This document shows, piece after piece, positions 48,381-57,220 of a stretch of DNA of 64,000 bases. The stretch covers positions 124,001 to 188,000 of the forward strand of contig JAIXZW010000003.1 in the NCBI GenBank assembly GCA_027489375.1, given 5' to 3'. The notes under the pieces were generated by a model. The model searched no databases, had not been told where the DNA came from, and saw nothing but the letters and a program-made list of their open reading frames with translations. This DNA comes from Paracoccaceae bacterium (lineage in GTDB: Bacteria > Pseudomonadota > Alphaproteobacteria > Rhodobacterales > Rhodobacteraceae). Made by a program: the position numbers and the translations under genes. Each line of letters starts with the position of its first letter. The first letter of the stretch is position 1.

Positions 48381-49085
48381 TTACCTTCCGATCGTCTGGA
48401 TGACGCCGCGCATCCGTTCATCTTCGCGGTCGAGGAAGCCTTGGCCGAGTTCATAGGCGCGCTGCACCTCGATCATCCGTGCGACTTCGGTGACGGGATC
48501 GACGTTGCTTTCTTCCAGCATCCCCTGTTGCAGGCTTGAGCTTGCGGCGGGTTCGAGTGGACCCGCGTCAAAGAGCGTCCCGCCTTCGTGCCGCAGGGTC
48601 AGCGGGTCGGAGGGTTGCCAGAGGCCGATCCTCGCAAAGGGCTGGCCGTTGGCAGACAGCGTGCCATCGGCGGCAAGGGCGATCTGGCCCGCAGGCACGG
48701 TGAGGGGCGTTCCGCCTGCGTCGAGCAGGGCATGGCCGTCAGGGTTGACGAGGATGCCTTCGGCCGAGGGGGTGAAGGCGCCCGCGCGGGTCAGGCGTTG
48801 GCCTTGCGGCGTGGCGACGGCGAAGAAACCGTCGCCCTGGATGGCGAAATCGAAGGTGCCGCCCGTTCGGGTAAAGCCCGCTTGCGACAGGTCCACCACG
48901 CGGGCGTTTCCGTTGGCCATCGAGATCGACCCGGCATCGCCGCCCTGCTGCAGATATTCCTCGAACAGCACGCCTTCGCGGCGGAAGCCGGTTGTGGACA
49001 GGTTGGCGATATTGTTTGCCACCACCTGCATCTGCCGCATCAGGCCGGACTGGCGGGTCAGGGTGACGTAGCCGCCGGTTTCCAT
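48381..49085 (-). CDS. flgF: flagellar proximal rod protein FlgF
   Basis: VTLTRQSGLMRQMQVVANNIANLSTTGFRREGVLFEEYL; upstream of flgG. Confidence 0.9.
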   Translation of the reverse strand: METGGYVTLTRQSGLMRQMQVVANNIANLSTTGFRREGVLFEEYLQQGGDAGSISMANGNARVVDLSQAGFTRTGGTFDFAIQGDGFFAVATPQGQRLTRAGAFTPSAEGILVNPDGHALLDAGGTPLTVPAGQIALAADGTLSANGQPFARIGLWQPSDPLTLRHEGGTLFDAGPLEPAASSSLQQGMLEESNVDPVTEVARMIEVQRAYELGQGFLDREDERMRGVIQTIGR

Positions 49086-49354
49086 CAGTTGCCCCCTGCG
49101 ACGATCGGGATGATTCCGGTGGTGAAGAAATCGACCAGCCGCGCGGTCATGAACCCCATCGCCACCCAGAACACCGCCAGCATCAGCGCGACCTTGGGTA
49201 CGAAGGTCAGCGTGGCCTCTTGCACCGAGGTCAGCGCCTGCAGCAGGCCGATCACCACGCCCGCAACAAGTGCCACGGTCAGAAGCGGCGCCGAGATTTG
49301 CACCGCGATCCAGAGGGCGGCGCGCATCTGGTCGTAGATCAGCGTGTCGGTCAT
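49085..49354 (-). CDS. fliQ: flagellar export protein FliQ
   Basis: APLLTVALVAGVVIGLLQALTSVQEATLTFVPKVALML; 89 aa. Confidence 0.94.
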   Translation of the reverse strand: MTDTLIYDQMRAALWIAVQISAPLLTVALVAGVVIGLLQALTSVQEATLTFVPKVALMLAVFWVAMGFMTARLVDFFTTGIIPIVAGGN

Positions 49355-49611
49355 ATCGGCATCCTCAGGATTTCCTGATACGCCTCGACCACGCGGTCGC
49401 GGACGGTGGCGACGGTTTCGACGGCGAGTTGCGAGGAGGCCAGCGCCTCGACCAATGCGTGGGGGTCGGCGCCGCCGGTGATGGCGGAGCGGGCGGTGGT
49501 CTCGCCCCTGTTTATGGTGGCGGTGAAGTCCTGCACCATCTGCGCGGCAGGGGCGGTGGCTGGTTTCGCCTTGGAATAGAGGCTGGCGGCGAAAGAAGAG
49601 CGGATATCCAT
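49351..49611 (-). CDS. fliE: flagellar hook-basal body protein FliE
   Basis: DPHALVEALASSQLAVETVATVRDRVVEAYQEILRMPI. Confidence 0.93.
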   Translation of the reverse strand: MDIRSSFAASLYSKAKPATAPAAQMVQDFTATINRGETTARSAITGGADPHALVEALASSQLAVETVATVRDRVVEAYQEILRMPI

Positions 49612-49625
49612 TCTGGACCCCCCTT

Positions 49626-50003
49626 CTAGCGGCGGATCAGATCGAACAGGCTTTGCGTCATCTGCCGCGCCTGATCGAAGAGTTTCAGATTCGCCTCGTA
49701 GCTGCGCTGCGCTTCGCGCGCGTCCGCCAGTTCGACCACCAGATCGACATTCGAGCCGTCGTAATGGCCGGTATCATCCGACAGGGGATTGCCGGGATCG
49801 TAGATGCGTTCAAAGGGCGCACGGTCCAGCCGGACCGGGCCGGTTTCGACCTGCCCCGCCAATTCGGCAAAGCTGACCGTCTTGCGCCGGTAGCCGGGGG
49901 TGTCGGCGTTGGCGATGTTTTCGGAGACGTGGCGGAGACGGGTCGACTGCGCCTCCATCCCCGAGGCGGCGGATTTGAGGGCGGTGACGAGGTTGACCAT
50001 CAT
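49626..50003 (-). CDS. flgC: flagellar rod protein FlgC
   Basis: ALKSAASGMEAQSTRLRHVSENIANADTPGYRRKTVSF; between flgB and fliE. Confidence 0.93.
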   Translation of the reverse strand: MMVNLVTALKSAASGMEAQSTRLRHVSENIANADTPGYRRKTVSFAELAGQVETGPVRLDRAPFERIYDPGNPLSDDTGHYDGSNVDLVVELADAREAQRSYEANLKLFDQARQMTQSLFDLIRR

Positions 50004-50374
50004 TGCCCCCCACGGCCCAGTGCGGCGCGGACGATGCCCGAGGTGGAGCGATAGACCGCCAGCGCCATTTCATGGCTTTGGCGCACATCGGCCATGCGGA
50101 GCATCTGATCCTCGAGACTGACGGTATTGCCGTTCGGATCGGCGGCCCCCGCGATGCGTTCGGCCGTCGCCGAGGTGGCGCGGGCGGTCAGGTGCGTGGG
50201 CCGCGTCGTTGTGAGCGGGCTGTCGCCATAGGTCTGCGCGAAATCGGGCAGATCCCGCGCCTTGAATCCCGGCGTGTCGGCATTGGCGACGTTCTGCGCC
50301 AAAAGGCCAAGCCTTGCGCCGGAATGGGCGGCCAGCGCCTGCGCCATACGGGTGAGTTCCAGTTTTTCGAACAT
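50000..50374 (-). CDS. flgB: flagellar rod protein FlgB
   Basis: AHSGARLGLLAQNVANADTPGFKARDLPDF; ATG overlap with flgC. Confidence 0.92.
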   Translation of the reverse strand: MFEKLELTRMAQALAAHSGARLGLLAQNVANADTPGFKARDLPDFAQTYGDSPLTTTRPTHLTARATSATAERIAGAADPNGNTVSLEDQMLRMADVRQSHEMALAVYRSTSGIVRAALGRGGQ

Positions 50375-50397
50375 CTCGGGCTTCTCCCTCGACCAAC

Positions 50398-50412
50398 TTC
50401 ACCAAGGGTTAA
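50398..50412. promoter_or_regulatory. CtrA-like motif in the flgB/fliI divergent intergenic region
   Basis: TTCA-CCAAGGG-TTAA, with a further TTAA at about 50424. Confidence 0.4.
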
Positions 50413-50456
50413 GGGCGATTCGCTTAAGGAAGGGTTGAGGCTGGAAGGATTTCGCC

Positions 50457-51752
50457 ATGAACCAGATGTTCGATGCGCTGCGGGCGCGGGTTGCGGGGAT
50501 CAGTGCGGTGGCGCGGATCGGTCGCGTGTCAGCCCTTGGCGCGGGGACCGTGCAGGTGACTGGACTGTCACGCGTGGCGGCGCTGGGCGACCGCGTGGCG
50601 ATCGGCGGGCTGGGGGCCGAGGTGATCGGCTTGCAGCCGGAGCGGCTGGTGGTGCTGCCCGATGCGCCGGCCGAGGGGGTGCAGATCGGGGCGGCGGTGG
50701 AGCATCGCGGGCCTGCCACCATCGCGCCGCATGACGGGTGGATCGGGCGGGTGATCGACCCCGATGGCAGGCCGCTCGACGGGCGGCCACTGTTTCCGGG
50801 GCCGGTGCCGCGCCTGTTGCGGGCGGACCCGCCCCCTGCGGCGCAGCGGCGGCGGTTGGGGCCGCGCCTTCCCACGGGTCTGGCCGTGTTCGACACGCTT
50901 TTGCCGCTGGTCCAGGGGCAGAGGATCGGGCTTTTCGCGGGGTCTGGCGTGGGTAAATCCTCGCTCCTTGGCGCGCTGGCGCGGGGGGTGGCGGCGGATG
51001 TGGTGGTGCTGGCGCTGGTGGGCGAGCGGGGGCGCGAGCTGCGGGCCTTTACCGAAGATGTGCTGGGGGCCGGGGGGATGGCGCGGAGTGTGGTGGTGGC
51101 TGCGACCTCGGACCAGTCGCCGCTGGTGCGGCGGCGGTGTCTGCTGGCGGCGATGGCGGTGGCCGAACACTTCCGCGACCGTGGCGCGCATGTGCTGTTT
51201 CTGGCCGACAGCATCACCCGCTTTGCCGAAGCGCATCGCGAGGTGGCGCTTGCGGCGGGCGAGGTGGCGGCGCTGCGGGGGTGGCCGCCCTCGCTTTCGC
51301 ACGCGATCATGGGGTTGGCCGAGCGGGCGGGTCCGGGGCTGGAGGGGGCCGGGGATATCACGGCTGTGCTGTCGGTGCTGGTCGCGGGGTCGGATATGGA
51401 GGAACCCGTGGCCGATATCCTGCGCGGGACCATCGACGGGCATGTGGTGCTGGACCGCAAGATTGCGGAGCGGGGGCGGTTTCCGGCGGTTGATTTGCTG
51501 CGGTCGGTGTCGCGCAGCCTGCCCGATTGCGCCTCGGTCGAGGAGAACGCGGTGATCACCGAGGCACGGCGGCTGCTTGGCGCGTGGGATCGGGCGGAGC
51601 TTATGGTGCAGTCGGGGCTTTATGCGGCGGGGTCGGACCCGCTGACCGACAGGGCGATCCGGCTGTTTCCGGCGCTGGACGGGTTTCTAGCCGAGGGGTC
51701 GGCAGGGATTGCCGATGGGTTCGCGCGGTTGGAGGAGATTTTGAAAAAATAG
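50457..51752 (+). CDS. fliI: flagellar export ATPase FliI
   Basis: GLFAGSGVGKSSLLGALARG; VVVLALVGERGRELRAF; ADSITRFAEAHREVALAAGE. Confidence 0.96.
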   Translation: MNQMFDALRARVAGISAVARIGRVSALGAGTVQVTGLSRVAALGDRVAIGGLGAEVIGLQPERLVVLPDAPAEGVQIGAAVEHRGPATIAPHDGWIGRVIDPDGRPLDGRPLFPGPVPRLLRADPPPAAQRRRLGPRLPTGLAVFDTLLPLVQGQRIGLFAGSGVGKSSLLGALARGVAADVVVLALVGERGRELRAFTEDVLGAGGMARSVVVAATSDQSPLVRRRCLLAAMAVAEHFRDRGAHVLFLADSITRFAEAHREVALAAGEVAALRGWPPSLSHAIMGLAERAGPGLEGAGDITAVLSVLVAGSDMEEPVADILRGTIDGHVVLDRKIAERGRFPAVDLLRSVSRSLPDCASVEENAVITEARRLLGAWDRAELMVQSGLYAAGSDPLTDRAIRLFPALDGFLAEGSAGIADGFARLEEILKK

Positions 51753-51765
51753 TCTCTGACATTGC

Positions 51766-52566
51766 CTAAATGCGGCGAAGCAGGCTGCGGGTTTGGGTCA
51801 GGATGGTCAATGCACCAGATTGCGGCGTGCTGGTCGTATCGGCGCGGATCAGGAAGCGGCGGATCAGGTCTTCGACCTTGTCGGGGTTGGTGAACTGGCT
51901 GATCGTTCCGTCATCGAAGGTTCGGGCAGCCCTGTCGCGCAGCATCGTGACCTGTTTGTCGAGATCGAGCGCGGCGAAGCTGTCGGGCAGGCCGAGCGCC
52001 TTTTGCATGACGGTGCGGAGCGGCGGGTTGCCGATGACCTTGAGCCATTTCGTCGTCTCGCTGGATGTCGTCGCGGCCAGCGCCGCCATCTCGCGCCGTG
52101 CGTTGAGGGCGAGCCGAAGGTCGCCGTTCTGATTGCCCACCGCGGTTTCGAACCGGCGTTCCTGCCAGCGCGACAGGAGTTTGTCGGCGAAGTCGGAAAG
52201 CTTGGTGTTCGGCACGGGGAAATCGCCGAAACCGAAGGCTTCGGTCAGCGCCTTGTAGCGCGGGTCGGCGAGTTTCATCGCCAGCGCGCCGGTTTTCAGC
52301 GTGCCATCGGCAAGCACCTTGCGGATGAAGGCGCGGGAGTCGAGGTCGGCCTCCAACCCGTAGGCTTCGAGAGTGATTCTAAGCAGGCGGCGGTCTGCTA
52401 CGAGCTGGTCGGCGGTGTCGACTTTGCCGATCCGGGCGCGGAAATAATCGGCATCACGCTGCACCTCGGGCGATTTGGCCAAAGTTGCCTGCTGTGCGGT
52501 GGCCGTGCGTTTCAGGAATGCCCAGCCCAAGGCGCCCGTCGCCGGAATGACGGGCGCATAGGTCAT
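51766..52566 (-). CDS. DUF1217 family flagellar-cluster protein
   Basis: ATAQQATLAKSPEVQRDADYFRARIGKVDTADQLVADRRLLRITLEAYGLEADLDSRAFIRKVL pattern; next to flbT/flaF. Confidence 0.85.
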   Translation of the reverse strand: MTYAPVIPATGALGWAFLKRTATAQQATLAKSPEVQRDADYFRARIGKVDTADQLVADRRLLRITLEAYGLEADLDSRAFIRKVLADGTLKTGALAMKLADPRYKALTEAFGFGDFPVPNTKLSDFADKLLSRWQERRFETAVGNQNGDLRLALNARREMAALAATTSSETTKWLKVIGNPPLRTVMQKALGLPDSFAALDLDKQVTMLRDRAARTFDDGTISQFTNPDKVEDLIRRFLIRADTTSTPQSGALTILTQTRSLLRRI

Positions 52567-52967
52567 GACGGGCGGGCGGCCAGAAGCCGTTCCTCGCGCG
52601 GGAGTAGGGTGCGAAGAGCCTTGAGCGCGGGGTAGTATTCACCGCCGAGCACCGATTGCGAAGCGAGGGTCAGTTGTGCCCTGCTGTCAGAATCTGTCAG
52701 GACTTGGCTGAGCTGTTCGATTCCGCGAAGCACCTGAAACCGGATATCACCCGCTTCGGCATCGCCTGTCAGCACCAGTTGTGCGAGATAGCAGACGCGG
52801 CGGACGGGGGTGTTGGCCGTTTCGGGGTGGATCGCATCACGCAGGCGCAGGATGTTTGCGTTCGGCGTCATCACGGCAATGCGCGAGCGTTTGTCGCCGT
52901 TTTCGATCACTGCACCGTTGATCAGCACCCTTTCGCCGGGACCGAGTTTGAGGACGAGACCGCTCAT
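52563..52967 (-). CDS. flbT: flagellar biosynthesis repressor FlbT
   Basis: LVLKLGPGERVLINGAVIENGDKRSRIAVMTPNANILRLRDAI. Confidence 0.94.
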   Translation of the reverse strand: MSGLVLKLGPGERVLINGAVIENGDKRSRIAVMTPNANILRLRDAIHPETANTPVRRVCYLAQLVLTGDAEAGDIRFQVLRGIEQLSQVLTDSDSRAQLTLASQSVLGGEYYPALKALRTLLPREERLLAARPS

Positions 52968-53341
52968 TCCCCGCCCCCTTCGCCGCGCAGGCCGCGCATG
53001 ACAGCGGTGTTGATGTCCACCAGAACCTCGACCGAGGCGCGGCCTTCGAGGACGGCGCGGCTGTGTTCGGCGGTGAATTCGTAAAGGTAGAAAAGCTGTG
53101 CCCGCAAGGCTTGGGGCAGGGCATTTCCAGGGTCGGCCACATCAGCGCCAAGCGTTGTCCAGAGCCGGAGGTTGGCATCCAGCGCGGTGGCGAGGGCGGA
53201 GAAATTGCTCATGCGCTGCGCCCATCCCGCCGTGAGGTCGGCGGTGGCGCGGGCGAGAAGATCGTATTCCACGCTGCGCGGATTGCGCGCCGTGACATCG
53301 GGACGGGCATAGGCCCGTTGTGCCATAAGATGAACGGTCAT
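52964..53341 (-). CDS. flaF: flagellar biosynthesis regulator FlaF
   Basis: RNPRSVEYDLLARATADLTAG...LRLWTTLGADVADPGNALPQALRAQLFYLYEFTAEHSRAVL. Confidence 0.94.
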   Translation of the reverse strand: MTVHLMAQRAYARPDVTARNPRSVEYDLLARATADLTAGWAQRMSNFSALATALDANLRLWTTLGADVADPGNALPQALRAQLFYLYEFTAEHSRAVLEGRASVEVLVDINTAVMRGLRGEGGGE

Positions 53342-53378
53342 TGGGGGTTCCACCGTGTGTCAGGGTTATGGGGAAGGT

Positions 53379-53400
53379 GGGGCCGGATCGCTCCGGCCCC
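53379..53400 (-). terminator. Hairpin downstream of flagellin
   Basis: GGGGCCGGA-TCGC-TCCGGCCCC; lies between flagellin stop and flaF start. Confidence 0.6.
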
Positions 53401-53408
53401 TGCCCTGA

Positions 53409-54629
53409 TCAACCGCGGAACAGCGACAGAAGGTTCTGCGGCTGCTGGTTCGCGATGGAAAGCGCTTGCGTCGAAAGCTGCTGCTGGACCTGAAGCGCCT
53501 GAAGGCGGGCAGACGCCTCTTCCATATTCGTGTCGACCAGCGTGCCGATGCCCGCTTTCAGGGAATCGGTGAGGGAGGTCACGAAATCCGCCTGAATCCC
53601 GATGCGCTTTTCGACCGAACCGAATGAGGCCGCCGCCGAGATCGAGGTTTGCAGCATCGTCTCGATACTGCCAAGCGCGGCCTTGGCCCCGTTGGCGGTG
53701 GAGACATCGACCGACGACAGCGCGCCAAGCCCGCCGGAGCCTGCGTTCTTGTATTGGCCCGAGACGGACAGGTCCTTGGTGCCGTCATTGGTGAACGTAA
53801 GCTGTCCGGGGGTGGCGCTGTCGAAATCCACGGTCAGCCCGTCGACCTTGAGCGCGTCGATGGCATTCTTCATGCCGACGGCGATCATGTCGGGGACAGT
53901 GTTGCCGGTGCTGTCGACGTCCGAGGCCGAGACGGTGTAGCTGGCCGATTTGTCGCCGATCCGCATGGTGATGGAATCGCCCGCCTTCCACGCGTTCGTG
54001 CCGTCGGCGATGGTGATGTCATCGGACCCGCCCGCACCGTCGAGCGACAGCACGAAGGTATCCGCCGCGGTCGAGATGGTCCCGCCGGTGCTGGCGCTGA
54101 ACACATTGTTCGCGACATAGCCGCCGGTCGCGAGGTTCTGCGCCGTGACCGTGATGGACGAGGCGGCGACACCCGAACCGGACCGGTCGAGCGAGGACAG
54201 AACATCGACGCTGGTGTTCGAGCCGTTCACAAGGTTCAGCCCGTTGAACTGCGCCGCGCCCACGACCGATTCGATCTGTTTTTTGAGGGCGGTGACATCG
54301 GTCTGGATCTTGCTGCGGTCGACGTTGGATTCCTGCGCCGCGACGATCTTGCCCTTCATGTCGGTGAGCAGTTTGGTCACGGTTTCCGATGCCTGCCGCG
54401 CCACGGCCACGGTGGACGAGCCGAGCGACAGGCTGGACGAGATGCCCTTGAACCCTTCGACATCGGATTCCATGACCTTGGACACCGCCCAGACGGCGGC
54501 ATTGTCCTTGGCGCTGGCGACCGTCTTGCCGGTCGAGATTTCGGACTGCGTCTTGCTCAGTCCCGCGTTGATGGATTTCATGGTCTGAAGCGCGACCATC
54601 GCGCTGGTGTTGGTCAGGATCGACGACAT
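53409..54629 (-). CDS. fliC: flagellin
   Basis: MSSILTNTSAMVALQTMKSINAGLSKTQSEISTGKTVASAKDNAAVWAVSKVMESD; C-terminal LQALQVQQQLSTQALSIANQQPQNLLSLFRG. Confidence 0.96.
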   Translation of the reverse strand: MSSILTNTSAMVALQTMKSINAGLSKTQSEISTGKTVASAKDNAAVWAVSKVMESDVEGFKGISSSLSLGSSTVAVARQASETVTKLLTDMKGKIVAAQESNVDRSKIQTDVTALKKQIESVVGAAQFNGLNLVNGSNTSVDVLSSLDRSGSGVAASSITVTAQNLATGGYVANNVFSASTGGTISTAADTFVLSLDGAGGSDDITIADGTNAWKAGDSITMRIGDKSASYTVSASDVDSTGNTVPDMIAVGMKNAIDALKVDGLTVDFDSATPGQLTFTNDGTKDLSVSGQYKNAGSGGLGALSSVDVSTANGAKAALGSIETMLQTSISAAASFGSVEKRIGIQADFVTSLTDSLKAGIGTLVDTNMEEASARLQALQVQQQLSTQALSIANQQPQNLLSLFRG

Positions 54630-54750
54630 GATCTGTCTCCTTCTCTCGGGCGCGTTTTGCGCCCTTCGGATGGGATTGTGGCTTCTGGCCGATACGGATT
54701 TCGCCGCGCCACCCCGTCTGGGGTGCAAGGACCAGTGAAGCCGATGCGTC

Positions 54751-54765
54751 CTAAGCCTTTGCTAA
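54751..54765 (-). promoter_or_regulatory. CtrA-like motif upstream of flagellin
   Basis: On minus strand TTAG-CAAAGGC-TTAG. Confidence 0.4.
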
Positions 54766-54794
54766 CGCGGTCCACCCGATGCGGAAAATCCGAT

Positions 54795-55100
54795 TCAAAT
54801 GCGGGTCGTTTCCGGCGGGGTCGACCCGCGCAGAACGCGGCGACCCGAATTGTCATAGGTCGTCAGGGTCGTTCCGGCGCGCAGGGCGTCGACCCGGCGC
54901 AGGCCTGCCCGCACCCCGCGAAGCGAGGCGGCGATCAGTTCGCCCGTTTCGCGCGACAGATGGGCGGCACGCCGGAGGGCGGCGGCTTCCTTCGGGATCA
55001 AAACAGTCTCTAACTCTGCCGAAAGGGCGGGTAACGAGGAAAAGTCGCCTTTGCGCAGGGCGGTCTGGAGTTCGGTCAGGAGGGCTTCAATCCGCTGCAT
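54795..55100 (-). CDS. FlgN-like flagellar chaperone candidate
   Basis: 101-aa helical protein, C-terminal TTYDNSGRRV; overlaps flgJ-like gene. Confidence 0.6.
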   Translation of the reverse strand: MQRIEALLTELQTALRKGDFSSLPALSAELETVLIPKEAAALRRAAHLSRETGELIAASLRGVRAGLRRVDALRAGTTLTTYDNSGRRVLRGSTPPETTRI

Positions 55101-55344
55101 CGGTCCCCCCCATAGCGCGGAAGAGCGCTTCGGTCAGGCCGATCCCGCCGGCGCGGACCATCGCCTTCGCCTCGGCCTCGCGCAGGAAGGAGGCGAATTG
55201 CTCTTCGCCGATGCCGCCGCCGAATGCGCCCGATTGCGGGCCGAGCCCCGCCTGACCGAGCATTTCGGAGAGGAACGCGGTTTCGAGTTCTGCCGCCTTG
55301 GCGCGGAGCGGGGACATCGGTCGGGTATCGACGGGCGTGATCAT
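55087..55344 (-). CDS. rod-binding protein (FlgJ N-terminal domain-like)
   Basis: RAKAAELETAFLSEMLGQAGL...GEEQFASFLREAEAKAMVRAGGIGLTEALFRAM. The listed longer ORF to 56358 is antisense to fliK. Confidence 0.85.
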   Translation of the reverse strand: MITPVDTRPMSPLRAKAAELETAFLSEMLGQAGLGPQSGAFGGGIGEEQFASFLREAEAKAMVRAGGIGLTEALFRAMGGTDAAD

Positions 55345-55452
55345 CGCATTCTCCATTCTGGAAAGGTCGGATGAGTTTCCGTCGGGCCGGTAAAGATTTC
55401 CGTAACGCCTTTGCGGGACGATGCGGGGCGAAGCGGCAGAAGGTCGGTCGGG

Positions 55453-57207
55453 ATGATTCCTTTGGTCAGGGCAACGATTGTGGCCGGTGGCGAGCCTGTG
55501 GCGGGCAGCGCGGAGGTCTTGGTCGAAGGGGCCTTCGCATGCGCTTTTGCAGGAGCGGTCCAGTCGCAGGCCGTGACTGATTGGCAGCCCGCCGTGGCAA
55601 AAGCCGCGGGGTTGCCGATGCCACCCTTTGTATTGGACGGACCGCAGGGGCCGATGCCGGAGGTGGCCGCGGGGACACCGGTTCCTGTCGTGCCGGTCGA
55701 CTGCGCCGAAGCCGCGATGGTGGCAGAGAACGGGTCGGCGACAACCTGTTCCGCGCCACGGGAAGGGGCGGATCCGGCATGGCGCGATCCGAGCGGCGAG
55801 GAGCGTGGCGCTGAGGGTGCTTTGCCGGGTTGGGTCGCTGATGCCTTCCCGGTTCGCATAGCGGCTGGCTTGCGGCAGGAGACGGGGTTTCGGGTCGCGG
55901 AAGCGGAGGCGGTTCAGGTCGACGGGATCGGTCGGGAGGGCGCGGCCGATGGGCCTGTGCCGGTCGCGGGATCTGGTTCCCGTGATGGACGCTTCGAGGC
56001 CAGGGCGGGCGCAGTATTTGCGCAACCGGACGCAAAGGCCGGGCAATTTGCAGCTTTGGACCGTCCAGGCCAGCGGGATGCGGATGACCGCATGGGCTTG
56101 CCCGTTTCCGCGCCCTCGGACGCGGAAGGGGAGCGTGACGGGCCTGTGGCGTCGGCAGCGGCCGAGGTGGGAGAGGGGGATCACCCTGATCCGATCGGGG
56201 TCGGGCGAGGAGCCATATGGTCGGGCGATATTGGCATATCCAAGCGGCCGGTGGCCGAGGTCGGGCCGGAGCGTGTCGCGCGGTTGGGGGGGCGTTCGCC
56301 GGTGGCCAGTTCGTTCGCGGAGGTACTGCCCGATGCCGTGCCGGAGGTGCCGCTGCATCCCGAGGGTGAAGCGTCGAGCACGAACGGAACGCAGGGCAAG
56401 TTGCCAAGGGCGGTTTGGCCCGAGGGTGAAGCGTCGAGCGCGAACGGAACGCAGGGCAAGTTGCCAAGGGCGGTTTGGCCCGAACCCCAGGTTGCGGGTG
56501 AAGGGCGGAGTTCGGTCGCAATCGGACCAGAGGCTGGGGAGGCTTCGGTTCCGCGCTTCTCGGAGGCTTTCCAGACCATCCAGCCGGTCGGGCGCGAGGC
56601 AGCGGAGCCGTATTCGCAGCCGTCAGCCGCCCCGGGTCGCGGCGCGGCCGTGTCGCCGGAAAGTGGACCGCCCCCGATCCCGCCGCAGGACGAGAGTTCG
56701 GGCGCGGTCGAAAGGGTCTTGTTCGGTGCCGCAGAGGACCGTGTGCAGGTGCAACCGATGCAGCACCATGCCTCCGCACCAAGGATTGTCCATCCGCTGC
56801 CCGACCTTCCGCCGGGCGTTTCCGCCGTCTTGGTCGCACAGGCGCATATCCGATCCGAGGGGCCGGTTCTCGTGACCCTGAACCCCGAGGAGCTTGGCAC
56901 CCTCCGGTTCGAAATGCGGGCCAACGGAGAGGCGCTCCACATCACGCTTGTGGTCGAACGGCCCGAAACGCTCGACCTGTTGCGCAGGCATTCGGAACAG
57001 TTGGCCAGCGAATTCCGGCAGGCGGGCTTTGCGGGAGCGTCATTTTCCTTTTCCGGCTTCGGTGCCGGTTCGGGGGCATCGGCAGGGGGGCAAGACAGGG
57101 CCGCACCCGCACCCTATGCGCCCCCTGATGCGCGAGGAGCGGCAGACGAAACCGTGGCCCCCCGTAAGCAGCGCGGTGCCGGTGCGGGATTGGACCTCAG
57201 GCTTTGA
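55453..57207 (+). CDS. fliK: flagellar hook-length control protein FliK
   Basis: Low-complexity N-terminus and C-terminal LNPEELGTLRFEMRANGEALHITLVVERPETLDLLRRHSEQLASEFRQAGF; immediately upstream of flgD. Confidence 0.88.
   Translation: MIPLVRATIVAGGEPVAGSAEVLVEGAFACAFAGAVQSQAVTDWQPAVAKAAGLPMPPFVLDGPQGPMPEVAAGTPVPVVPVDCAEAAMVAENGSATTCSAPREGADPAWRDPSGEERGAEGALPGWVADAFPVRIAAGLRQETGFRVAEAEAVQVDGIGREGAADGPVPVAGSGSRDGRFEARAGAVFAQPDAKAGQFAALDRPGQRDADDRMGLPVSAPSDAEGERDGPVASAAAEVGEGDHPDPIGVGRGAIWSGDIGISKRPVAEVGPERVARLGGRSPVASSFAEVLPDAVPEVPLHPEGEASSTNGTQGKLPRAVWPEGEASSANGTQGKLPRAVWPEPQVAGEGRSSVAIGPEAGEASVPRFSEAFQTIQPVGREAAEPYSQPSAAPGRGAAVSPESGPPPIPPQDESSGAVERVLFGAAEDRVQVQPMQHHASAPRIVHPLPDLPPGVSAVLVAQAHIRSEGPVLVTLNPEELGTLRFEMRANGEALHITLVVERPETLDLLRRHSEQLASEFRQAGFAGASFSFSGFGAGSGASAGGQDRAAPAPYAPPDARGAADETVAPRKQRGAGAGLDLRL
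56359..56478 (+). repeat. Two tandem 60-bp units within fliK
   Basis: cccgagggtgaagcgtcgagc[a/g]cgaacggaacgcagggcaagttgccaagggcggtttgg repeated with one substitution. Confidence 0.95.
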
Positions 57208-57220
57208 AGGGAGCGAGACG

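Noticed and set aside
54630-54794. Sigma-54 (-24/-12) promoter upstream of flagellin
   Set aside because: No convincing TGGCAC-N5-TTGC element seen; the CtrA-like motif fits better.
55087-56358. 423-aa minus-strand ORF covering flgJ-like gene
   Set aside because: Only the last 85 residues are the FlgJ-like protein; the rest is antisense to fliK.
56359-56478. CRISPR-like interpretation of the 60-bp repeats
   Set aside because: Directly adjacent units without spacers, in frame within fliK; a tandem duplication, not an array.
55466-56839. 457-aa minus-strand ORF inside fliK
   Set aside because: Arg/Pro-rich antisense frame of a low-complexity gene.
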